DNA of 12,258 bases, taken from assembly GCA_003451715.1 (NCBI GenBank), contig DMJN01000145.1, forward strand, positions 1 to 12,258, read 5' to 3'. Position numbers and translations under genes: made by a program. The first letter of the stretch is position 1. Every line of letters starts with the position of its first letter. This document shows positions 6,776 to 12,258 of the stretch, piece after piece. This DNA comes from Gammaproteobacteria bacterium. Its GTDB lineage: Bacteria > Pseudomonadota > Gammaproteobacteria > Pseudomonadales > Pseudohongiellaceae. The notes under the pieces were generated by a model. That model saw only the letters and a list, made by a program, of their open reading frames with translations. It was not told where the DNA came from and ran no database searches.

Positions 6776-8113
6776 ATGTCACATACCAACAGACTGGTGG
6801 AGCTGTTCGATATTGTACTCCCGGGCCGTGGCCAGAATACTGGCTCAGCCAGACAGGGATTACAGATTCTTCTGTTATTACGCTTCTTTGTCACTATCGT
6901 AAGCGCGCTCGGCCTGTTGCTCTTCCAATCCCTGTCAACCCTGGAAGTGCCAATAGTTTTCATTCTATGGCTGATTGGCGCCGTGATGATCTCGGTATTG
7001 CTCGGCTATTGGCGCCTAAAGGCATCGAGGGTAGTTAGTAATCTGGAACTATTTTGCCACCTGCAGGTCGATGTGGTGTTTCTCATCATCCTCTTGTTAA
7101 ACACAGGTGGCGCGGGTAATCCCCTGATCTCGTATTTGTTGGTGCTGCTCGCTGTCACGGCGACGCTGCTACCTCGTGTCTATGTGAATTTATTCGCCGT
7201 GGGAGGCATTCTCATCTACACATCATTTCTACTTATTGACCTGCAAGTCGAACAAGACATTGCCGCGGGAACGATAAATCAAGAGACCACGTTTCAACTT
7301 CACCTCGTGGGGATGTGGGTAATCTTCCTGGTAAGTGCTGTTTTGATCAGCGTACTTATTACCCGTATGGTAAGTGCGATACAAGATAGAGAAATCAATC
7401 TTGCCAAGTCACGAGAAAATGAAATGCGTAGCGAACAATTAGTGGCAATAGGCACCTTGGCAGCAGGTACGGCCCATGCCCTGGGGACACCGCTTTCTAC
7501 AATGGCAGTATTGCTAACCGACCTCGACAAACTCGACGCGAACGAATTGGGCAGTGATGAGATCAAAGGCGATATCTCTGTGTTGAAACAACAGGTAACT
7601 CGCTGCAAACATTCGCTGACTCAATTAGCCCGTTATTACAACAAGGACAATCCTGACCAGGAGGATAACCTTACCCTTGCAGATTTCGTTAATGACATTC
7701 AGGACTACATCGTCAATGTTCATCCCGCAGCACCCGTTAGCTTCACGCTGCAGGGAAGCGAAGACTCGCAAGTGGTCTCCAATCTCAGCGTAAAGCACGC
7801 GGTTATCAATATCATTGAGAATGGCATCAAGGCGGCAAAGACCCAGGTGGATGTCACCTTCAAGATCGTTAGTGATAATCCATCCCATTTTGAGATCTCC
7901 ATCAACGATGACGGCCCGGGTATTCCCTCGGAAGTTATGGAGCAGTTGGGAGAACCGTTTATTTCGATGCGCAGGGAAAGCATGGGACTCGGCATATTTC
8001 TGGCCAATGCTACTATTCAGAGACTCGGAGGCACTATCGAGATGTTTAATCTGAATCTGGGCGGCGCCCTCACCCTGATCAAGCTACCACTACCAAGCTA
8101 CCAACAGGCTTAA
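6776..8113 (+). CDS. regB: Redox-sensing histidine kinase, RegB/PrrB/RoxS family
   Basis: This 445-residue membrane kinase phosphorylates the adjacent regulator. Residues about 28-200 hold roughly six hydrophobic helices. The second-loop motif GGAGNP (111-116) corresponds to the RegB GGxxNPF quinone-sensing signature. The dimerisation/phosphoacceptor region has H234 in TAHALGTPLST, and C277 in QQVTRCKHSL sits where the redox-active Cys of RegB (C265 in Rhodobacter) lies. The ATP-binding domain shows the N box (HAVINIIENG, N349), DDGPGIP (378-384) and the GLGIFLA glycine loop (404-410). In most RegB kinases the residue after the phosphoacceptor His is Glu (AHELGTPL); here the codon is GCC, Ala, so that acidic residue is missing. 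RegB-type kinases act on RegA to tune respiration, cytochromes and carbon or nitrogen pathways to redox state. The ATG at 6776 has only weak Shine-Dalgarno matches (GAGG 12 bases upstream). It is followed by the regulator after 7 bases; no SenC/PrrC gene is next to it. Confidence 0.93.
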   Translation: MSHTNRLVELFDIVLPGRGQNTGSARQGLQILLLLRFFVTIVSALGLLLFQSLSTLEVPIVFILWLIGAVMISVLLGYWRLKASRVVSNLELFCHLQVDVVFLIILLLNTGGAGNPLISYLLVLLAVTATLLPRVYVNLFAVGGILIYTSFLLIDLQVEQDIAAGTINQETTFQLHLVGMWVIFLVSAVLISVLITRMVSAIQDREINLAKSRENEMRSEQLVAIGTLAAGTAHALGTPLSTMAVLLTDLDKLDANELGSDEIKGDISVLKQQVTRCKHSLTQLARYYNKDNPDQEDNLTLADFVNDIQDYIVNVHPAAPVSFTLQGSEDSQVVSNLSVKHAVINIIENGIKAAKTQVDVTFKIVSDNPSHFEISINDDGPGIPSEVMEQLGEPFISMRRESMGLGIFLANATIQRLGGTIEMFNLNLGGALTLIKLPLPSYQQA

Positions 8114-8120
8114 TTGAAAC

Positions 8121-8666
8121 ATGGAAAATGCACACATCCTCCTGGTAGAAGATGATGAAGTTTTTGCAGAGGTAATCAGCCGTGCGCTCTCCCACCGTGG
8201 ATATGAGGTTTCCCATGCTCAGGACAACGCGCAAGCCAGGCGGCTAATCGGTAGCTGCAAATATGAATACGCCATTCTGGATCTCAATCTGGGCGGCGAA
8301 ACCTCCCTGGGGCTGATTCCCCGGCTCAAGCAGAGCGCTGTCGCCATACGCATCCTGATGCTTACCGGCTATGCCAGTATTGCCACAGCCGTGGAAGCGA
8401 TAAAACTGGGGGCTGATAATTATCTGGCAAAACCCGCCGACGCTGACGAAATCCTCAGTGCGCTGCTAAGCGAAGATCAGTTGCATAGCAATATTGATTC
8501 ACTGCAACCCACGATAGAACCCATGTCAGTGAGACGCCTGGAATGGGAGCATATTCAAAAGGTATTGCAGGAGAACGACGGCAATATCTCCGAAACCGCA
8601 AGACAACTTAAGATGCACCGCCGCACCCTTCAGCGAAAACTCCAGAAACACCCCGTTGCAAAGTAA
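8121..8666 (+). CDS. regA: Redox response regulator, RegA/PrrA/RoxR family
   Basis: This 181-residue response regulator has a receiver domain (about 5-118) and a short Fis-type helix-turn-helix. The receiver has the acidic pocket E10-D11-D12, phosphoacceptor D54 in AILDLNLGG, T82 in LTGYAS and K104 in LAKPAD. The C-terminal part, EWEHIQKVLQ then NISETARQLKMHRRTLQRKL (about 141-174), is the almost invariant DNA-binding signature of RegA/PrrA/ActR/RoxR. The length is typical, with no sigma54 AAA+ domain as in NtrC relatives. On phosphorylation by the kinase encoded 7 bases upstream it should bind DNA and adjust expression of terminal oxidases and other redox-linked genes. There is no strong ribosome binding site before the ATG, so it is probably translated by coupling to the kinase gene. 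The transcript runs toward the tandem repeat region and the convergent SDR gene. Confidence 0.95.
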   Translation: MENAHILLVEDDEVFAEVISRALSHRGYEVSHAQDNAQARRLIGSCKYEYAILDLNLGGETSLGLIPRLKQSAVAIRILMLTGYASIATAVEAIKLGADNYLAKPADADEILSALLSEDQLHSNIDSLQPTIEPMSVRRLEWEHIQKVLQENDGNISETARQLKMHRRTLQRKLQKHPVAK

Positions 8667-8724
8667 GCGTCACTGATTTTCAGAAAAATTTCGCATTCAC
8701 CGCAGCAGCTACTACTCTTAAACA

Positions 8725-8994
8725 GTACAGGGATGTACTGTCATTTGCTGAAGGCAAATGCGAGCTGGCAAGTCACCAGGAAAATCACACTTTTACACCT
8801 GTGAGTTGCCAGCGACACTGTAAAAGTCCAGGGACGGACCTTTTACAACATAATAAAGAGTACATGGATGTATTGCCATTTGCCGAAGGCAAATGCGAGC
8901 TGGCAAGTCACCAGGAAAATCACACTTTTACGCCTATGATTTGCCAGCGACGCTGTAAAAGTCCAGGGATGGACCTTTTACAACATAATAAAGA
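8725..8994. repeat. Two tandem 135-bp repeat units composed of hairpins
   Basis: Units 8725-8859 and 8860-8994 are identical except for nine substitutions by my count (93 percent), with no indels; a third unit starts at 8995 and decays after about 12 bases. Each unit carries a series of hairpins. In unit 1 these are CAGTAC/GTACTG (8723-8740), CATTTGC/GCAAATG with a five-base loop (8742-8760), a longer stem from CTGGCAA to TTGCCAG enclosing TCACCAGG/CCTGTGA (8765-8812), and TGTAAAAG/CTTTTACA extended by TCC/GGA (8819-8847). Unit 2 has the same stems, with the first and third weakened. Loops and spacers repeat an AGGGAT/GGGAC motif. Because 135 is a multiple of three, one frame stays open through the units, but six of the nine differences change the amino acid, so I regard it as non-coding. 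It fills the gap between convergent genes. Confidence 0.9.
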
Positions 8995-9010
8995 GTACAG
9001 GGATGGATTT

Positions 9011-9031
9011 TGTCGCTCACGATAAGCGACA
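9011..9031 (-). terminator. Possible terminator hairpin after the SDR gene
   Basis: TGTCGCT (9011-9017) pairs with AGCGACA (9025-9031) across a seven-base loop, three bases beyond the SDR stop codon. There is no run of U after the stem in the SDR direction (AAAATCC follows), so it is at best a weak or Rho-assisted terminator, or a boundary of the repeat region. Confidence 0.3.
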
Positions 9032-9033
9032 GA

Positions 9034-9825
9034 TTATCTCCTGGAAAGAGGTGCCATACTCAAGTGCCGACCGCCGTCAACAATAATAGTTTCCCCGGTC
9101 ACTACCTGTGGGCCACTGATGAAATAGAGTATGGTATCGGCCACTGTATCCGCTGTCGCCGTAATCCCCAGCGGGGCATTCTTGCGATTAAAATCCAACA
9201 GGGCCTGGTAGCGTTCCTCTCCAAAACCATCTTTTAACCAGTCGCCTTCGATGAAGCCAGGGCACACGGCATTGATGCGCAATTTCGGAGCCAGGGCGCG
9301 TGCCAGCGAAAGTGTCATTGTCACCATGGCGCCTTTGGATGCGGCATAGGCGACACAGCTTCCGAATCCTGTCACTGCAGCGATCGAAGCAACATTAACA
9401 ACAACACCGCCTTCATCCTGATCCTGCATCTGCCCATTGACTGCACGAACCATCTGGTAGGCACCAATCACGTTTACTCCATAGATACGTTGAAAATCGT
9501 CTTTATCGAGACCGTTGAGATTGGCGTGATCGACAAATTTGGTAGTCCCGGCATTGTTTACCAGCACATCGATACGGCCCCATTTATCGATGGCTGCCGT
9601 AGCCATGGCGATGCAATCGGCATCCTCTGCCACATTTGCACGCAGTATCAGTGTTTCGACGCCATGGCCTGCGCAATCCGCCGCGACAGCATTGGCCCCC
9701 TCCTCATTGGAGTTGTAATTGATCAGAACATGACATCCTTCAGATGCAAGCAATCGTGCCGTTGCAGCTCCAACCCCACTGCTTGATCCAGTCACTATGG
9801 CGACTCTGTTTGCTAAATCTTTCAC
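9034..9825 (-). CDS. SDR-family NAD(P)-dependent oxidoreductase
   Basis: This 263-residue protein is a classical short-chain dehydrogenase/reductase. It has the Rossmann cofactor motif TGSSSGVG (12-19), NNAG (90-93), structural N118 in GVNVIG, catalytic S147 in NVASIAA, and Y160/K164 in YAASK. PG at 189-190 and a C-terminal VVTGETIIVDGG block (241-252), typical of FabG-like members, are present. Residues after the first strand (NYNSNEEG, 36-43) lack an acidic residue directly at the strand end, which would suit NADP(H), but this is a weak guide. It probably reduces a keto group or oxidises an alcohol in the cytoplasm; the substrate is not evident. The start is GTG, with AGG five bases and GGAG about ten bases upstream. 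It is a single gene, convergent with the redox regulator across the repeat region and divergent from the efflux genes. Confidence 0.93.
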   Translation of the reverse strand: MKDLANRVAIVTGSSSGVGAATARLLASEGCHVLINYNSNEEGANAVAADCAGHGVETLILRANVAEDADCIAMATAAIDKWGRIDVLVNNAGTTKFVDHANLNGLDKDDFQRIYGVNVIGAYQMVRAVNGQMQDQDEGGVVVNVASIAAVTGFGSCVAYAASKGAMVTMTLSLARALAPKLRINAVCPGFIEGDWLKDGFGEERYQALLDFNRKNAPLGITATADTVADTILYFISGPQVVTGETIIVDGGRHLSMAPLSRR

Positions 9826-9950
9826 GCTTGCCTATCTCCGTTTAGATCAGGGACTGAGCGATCAAAACTAGCACAATTCCAATGAAATTCCTGCATTCCT
9901 CAGATTCAGCCGAAACGCCCCAATTTTCTGATAATGCGAGTAAAAATACA

Positions 9951-9978
9951 TTGCATTTATAAGCAAGGTCGTTACAAT
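9951..9978 (+). promoter_or_regulatory. Probable sigma70 promoter of the efflux genes
   Basis: TTGCAT (9951-9956) and TACAAT (9973-9978) stand 16 bases apart, matching the -35 and -10 consensus at 4 of 6 and 5 of 6 positions. They lie in an AT-rich stretch upstream of the efflux adaptor and point toward it. Transcription from here would leave a leader of roughly 235 bases before the adaptor GTG. Confidence 0.5.
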
Positions 9979-9985
9979 ACGTAAC
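9971..9985. promoter_or_regulatory. Candidate operator GTTAC-N5-GTAAC over the -10 box
   Basis: GTTAC and GTAAC form a perfect five-base inverted repeat with a five-base spacer, overlapping the proposed -10 element. A dimeric repressor (for example of the TetR or MarR type that often controls RND pumps) bound here would block polymerase. No such regulator is encoded in the window, so the assignment is inference. Confidence 0.35.
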
Positions 9986-10211
9986 ACTTCTGTAGTGAAG
10001 AATTATCGGGCATCGCCGTGAATACTACGGAATGCGTTCCAGCCAGACACCCGTAGAATCGGGAAGATCTAACAACAGGGACGCACCACCCAGGTAGAAA
10101 AAACAAGCCGATTTGCATTCGGAGGGCTGGATATCTTGTCTCTTCAAAGCAGATGCTTGGCGGTATGCGCAGTGAAGGCTTTAAGAACTGGTTTGGTAAG
10201 CGTGGCACTTT

Positions 10212-10216
10212 GGAGG
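10212..10216 (+). promoter_or_regulatory. Ribosome binding site deciding the adaptor start
   Basis: GGAGG lies five bases before a GTG at 10222, ideal spacing. The in-frame ATG at 10153 has no comparable site. The GTG also puts a short basic segment directly before the membrane anchor, so I place the start there. Confidence 0.6.
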
Positions 10217-10221
10217 CAGGA

Positions 10222-11334
10222 GTGAAAAAACAGCAGTTGGTAGCAGTAGCAATCTTCGGATTGGTTGTGTTGTGGTTGGTTATTCCTCACAACGCAGAGA
10301 CCACAATAGATGAATCCTCGGAAACTCCCAAGGTGATCGTCGCAATTCCCGAAGGCGAAGCTGCTTCGGAAAATGCCAACATTATTACCGTCCGTGCGAA
10401 ACAAATCGGTCCCCAGACTTACATAGAACAAATCAGAGTTCGAGGTCGCACACAGGCTTATCGCCATGTCGAAGTGCGAGCCGAACAGGCTGGCCGCATA
10501 GTTAACAATCCTGTTGCCCGCGGTGCCCGCGTGAGCGAGGGTGACATATTATGTGAGATTGCCATAGACAATCGGGAAGCCGACCTGCAAGAAGCGACCA
10601 GCCGCCAGGAACAGGCTCAATTCGAATATGCGGCCGCGCTGGACCTGCAGGAACGTGGACTACAATCAGACGTCGCCGTATCGCAACTGAAAGCAGCACT
10701 GGAGTCTTCCAAGGCACAAGTAACTCGTGCGGAATTAGCGCTGCAGAAAACCAAAATAATCGCCCCCTTCGACGGCATCGTGGAAACTCGTAACGTAGAG
10801 ATGGGTGATCTTTTGAATGTAGGGACGGTATGCGCATCCATTATCGATGATAGCCCTATGCTGCTGGTTGGTCTGGTACCCGAACAGGACGTAAGCGCAC
10901 TGAGCGAAGATGCAAGCGTTTCTGGTCGTTTACTGAGTGGTGAACTAGTCTCTGGTACGGTGAGCTACATTGCACGCGCGGCCGATCCGATCTCCCGCAG
11001 CTATCGCATAGAAATCGAAGTGGACGCAAAGCATGAAGACCTGCGTGAAGGAATCACAGTCGAGCTAATGGTTGATGCGAATGAGATTGCCGCCCATCTG
11101 ATCCCGTCTTCTGCCCTGACACTCGATGACAGCGGCAGTGTCGGAGTCAAGATTATCGACTCCAGCGACAGCGTGATGTTTCAACAGGTTGAGATCGTGG
11201 GTGATAACACGAATCAACTGAATCCGGGAATCTGGGTGAAAGGACTTCAGGGCAGCGTAACCCTGATCACACTTGGACAGGAGATTGTCTTCCCTGGCCA
11301 GACCGTACAGGCCAATTTCGATTGGGATAAGTAG
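10222..11334 (+). CDS. RND efflux periplasmic adaptor (membrane fusion protein)
   Basis: From the GTG this is a 370-residue HlyD/AcrA-type adaptor, which bridges an inner-membrane RND pump and an outer-membrane channel. Residues 5-21 form a hydrophobic N-terminal anchor after MKKQQ; there is no lipobox. The first lipoyl half is around 74-112 (RGRTQAYRHVEVRAEQAG, then GARVSEGDIL). An alpha-helical hairpin rich in Gln, Glu and Ala spans about 113-176. The second lipoyl half, KIIAPFDGIVETRNVEMGDLLN, covers 178-199. A beta-barrel domain (about 212-290, with RAADPISRSYRIEIEV) and a membrane-proximal domain (about 291-367) follow. All usual domains are present, and the short helical hairpin is like that of MexA-type relatives of modest size. 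An upstream ATG at 10153 would add 23 residues (393 in all). The pump gene follows after 27 bases, so the two are surely co-expressed, probably from the promoter at 9951-9978. Confidence 0.92.
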   Translation: MKKQQLVAVAIFGLVVLWLVIPHNAETTIDESSETPKVIVAIPEGEAASENANIITVRAKQIGPQTYIEQIRVRGRTQAYRHVEVRAEQAGRIVNNPVARGARVSEGDILCEIAIDNREADLQEATSRQEQAQFEYAAALDLQERGLQSDVAVSQLKAALESSKAQVTRAELALQKTKIIAPFDGIVETRNVEMGDLLNVGTVCASIIDDSPMLLVGLVPEQDVSALSEDASVSGRLLSGELVSGTVSYIARAADPISRSYRIEIEVDAKHEDLREGITVELMVDANEIAAHLIPSSALTLDDSGSVGVKIIDSSDSVMFQQVEIVGDNTNQLNPGIWVKGLQGSVTLITLGQEIVFPGQTVQANFDWDK

Positions 11335-11361
11335 CCGCAGCAGTAAACCAAGAGCCCTTTC

Positions 11362-12258
11362 ATGAAAACTTACATAGACGCGGCAATTTCCAGGTCTCGT
11401 ACCACACTGAGTATTTTCGCGGTCACCATGGTCGCTGGCCTGGCAAGCTATCTGTCGATTCCGGTAGAGATGTTTCCCGATATACAGGTGCCCATCGTGG
11501 TAACCACCATTATCCATGAGGGTATTTCACCCGAAGATGCCGAACGTCTGCTTACCAAGCCGGCTGAACTGGAACTCAAAACCATTGATGGCATAACGCA
11601 AATCAGCTCCTTCTCCAGCGAAGGTGCCGCCACCCTCATGACCGAATTTGATATCAGTTTCGAATCATCCACTGCTCTGGCCGAAGTAAGAGAGGGGATC
11701 AATCGGGCCAAGGCACGCTTTCCGCAATCCACCGAAGAACCCATTATCCAGGAAGTGTCGGCAGTACAGATGCCTATCGTACAGATCGCTATCGGCGGTG
11801 AAGGAGTGCCAGAACGGGTATTGCTGAGAATAGCCGAAGACCTGCAGAGAGAAATTGAGATCCTGCCCCAGATCCTCGAGGCACCGATGGTTGGCAATCG
11901 TGAAGAGCTACTGGAAGCCATCATCGATCCTTCCAAGCTGGAAACCTATGGCATTCCCAATAGTGCCATTGTGCAGGCTGTCACCAGCAATAATCGACTC
12001 ATTGCCGCAGGTCAGGTGGACACCGGTCAGGGCAGCTTCTCGGTGAAGGTTCCTGGCCTGATAGAAAGTGCCGAAGACCTGTTTAATCTACCCCTGGCAT
12101 CCACCGATTTGGGTGTCATTACAGTGTCTGACATTGCCGATGTGAGGAGAACGTTTAAAGACGCGACCCGCTATTCCTATGCCAATAGCACCCAGACGAT
12201 TTCATTGAATATCATGAAGCGCAAGGGAGCAAATATTGTCGAGGCCATGGAACAGATC
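11362..12258 (+). CDS. RND efflux pump, AcrB/HAE1 family (5' part only)
   Basis: The frame is open from an ATG at 11362 to the end of the window, 299 codons, about 30 percent of a typical 1,000-residue RND pump. It begins with a short cytoplasmic segment and a first membrane helix (about 14-32), followed by the family hallmark IPVEMFPDIQVPIV (33-46) and the start of the first large periplasmic (porter) region. Further family marks are EGISPEDAERLLTKPAELELKTIDGI (53-78, in part), SSFSSEGAATL and the FEVREGINRAKARFP-like stretch around 105-121. It takes up substrates from the periplasm or inner membrane and exports them using the proton gradient; specificity cannot be read from this part. AGAG seven bases upstream is a modest ribosome binding site. 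An outer-membrane channel gene, if linked, would be beyond the window. Confidence 0.93.
   Translation, partial: MKTYIDAAISRSRTTLSIFAVTMVAGLASYLSIPVEMFPDIQVPIVVTTIIHEGISPEDAERLLTKPAELELKTIDGITQISSFSSEGAATLMTEFDISFESSTALAEVREGINRAKARFPQSTEEPIIQEVSAVQMPIVQIAIGGEGVPERVLLRIAEDLQREIEILPQILEAPMVGNREELLEAIIDPSKLETYGIPNSAIVQAVTSNNRLIAAGQVDTGQGSFSVKVPGLIESAEDLFNLPLASTDLGVITVSDIADVRRTFKDATRYSYANSTQTISLNIMKRKGANIVEAMEQI

Larger units (their letters stand above)
9826..10221. other. Divergent intergenic region before the efflux genes
   Basis: These 396 bases separate the SDR gene and the efflux adaptor. The middle is AT-rich and holds the promoter/operator called separately at 9951-9985. A short CCGT/ACGG inverted pair lies near 10015-10029. 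The last 69 bases are open in the adaptor frame from an ATG at 10153, so a longer adaptor form is possible. I see no RNA gene and no additional protein gene, and no regulator of the efflux system lies next to it. Confidence 0.5.

Noticed and set aside
6613..6963. 116-codon frame on the minus strand upstream of the kinase gene
   Set aside because: It overlaps the well-supported kinase gene antisense and its product has no recognisable domain.
8725..8994. CRISPR array
   Set aside because: The units are 135 bp and repeated along their whole length, with no short repeat/unique spacer alternation and no cas gene nearby.
8801..9025. 74-codon open frame with a 45-residue internal repeat
   Set aside because: The repeat arises because the 135-bp DNA unit is a multiple of three. 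Six of the nine differences between units change the amino acid, which gives no sign of protein-level selection, and the DNA is dominated by hairpins.

Overview
The window looks like chromosomal DNA from a gammaproteobacterium of moderate GC. This is inferred from the style of the genes: a RegB/RegA (RoxS/RoxR-type) redox two-component pair, an AcrB/HAE1-type RND efflux pair, a PRK08162-like acyl-CoA synthetase and Shine-Dalgarno-led genes. I cannot name the species. No phage, conjugation, IS transposase, CRISPR, rRNA or tRNA signal was seen.

Layout. Positions 1-1025 (-) hold most of an exported metallo-beta-lactamase-fold hydrolase whose 3' end lies outside the window. A 473-base gap follows. 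Positions 1499-2167 (+) encode an exported protein built from 18-19-residue VNGGI repeats, a probable beta-solenoid. It converges on a three-gene minus-strand run, read from 6318 down to 2202: a fused methyltransferase-like/GNAT protein (4522-6318), a fatty-acyl-CoA synthetase (2814-4460) and an exported PEBP/YbhB-family protein (2202-2780). The 5' end of that run lies against a 267-bp nested inverted-repeat element (6323-6589) that resembles a MITE, and the predicted ribosome binding site of the fusion gene lies inside one of its arms.

Positions 6776-8666 (+) encode the redox kinase and regulator pair, 7 bases apart. After them come two tandem 135-bp repeat units (8725-8994) made of successive hairpins. 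They fill the gap before the convergent SDR oxidoreductase gene (9034-9825, -). Upstream of and divergent from that gene is a probable promoter/operator (9951-9985) leading to an RND efflux adaptor (10222-11334) and the first 299 codons of its RND pump (11362 to the window end).

How the genes may work together. RegB/RegA probably senses quinone or redox state and controls respiration genes elsewhere. The adaptor and pump form one export machine that needs an outer-membrane channel not seen here. The ligase could supply acyl-CoA to the GNAT half of the fusion protein, which would make a small lipid-modification cassette, but this rests only on adjacency and family. The most unusual items are the MITE-like element over the start of the fusion gene, the fusion gene itself, the VNGGI-repeat protein, the 135-bp hairpin repeats and a histidine kinase H-box lacking the usual acidic residue.
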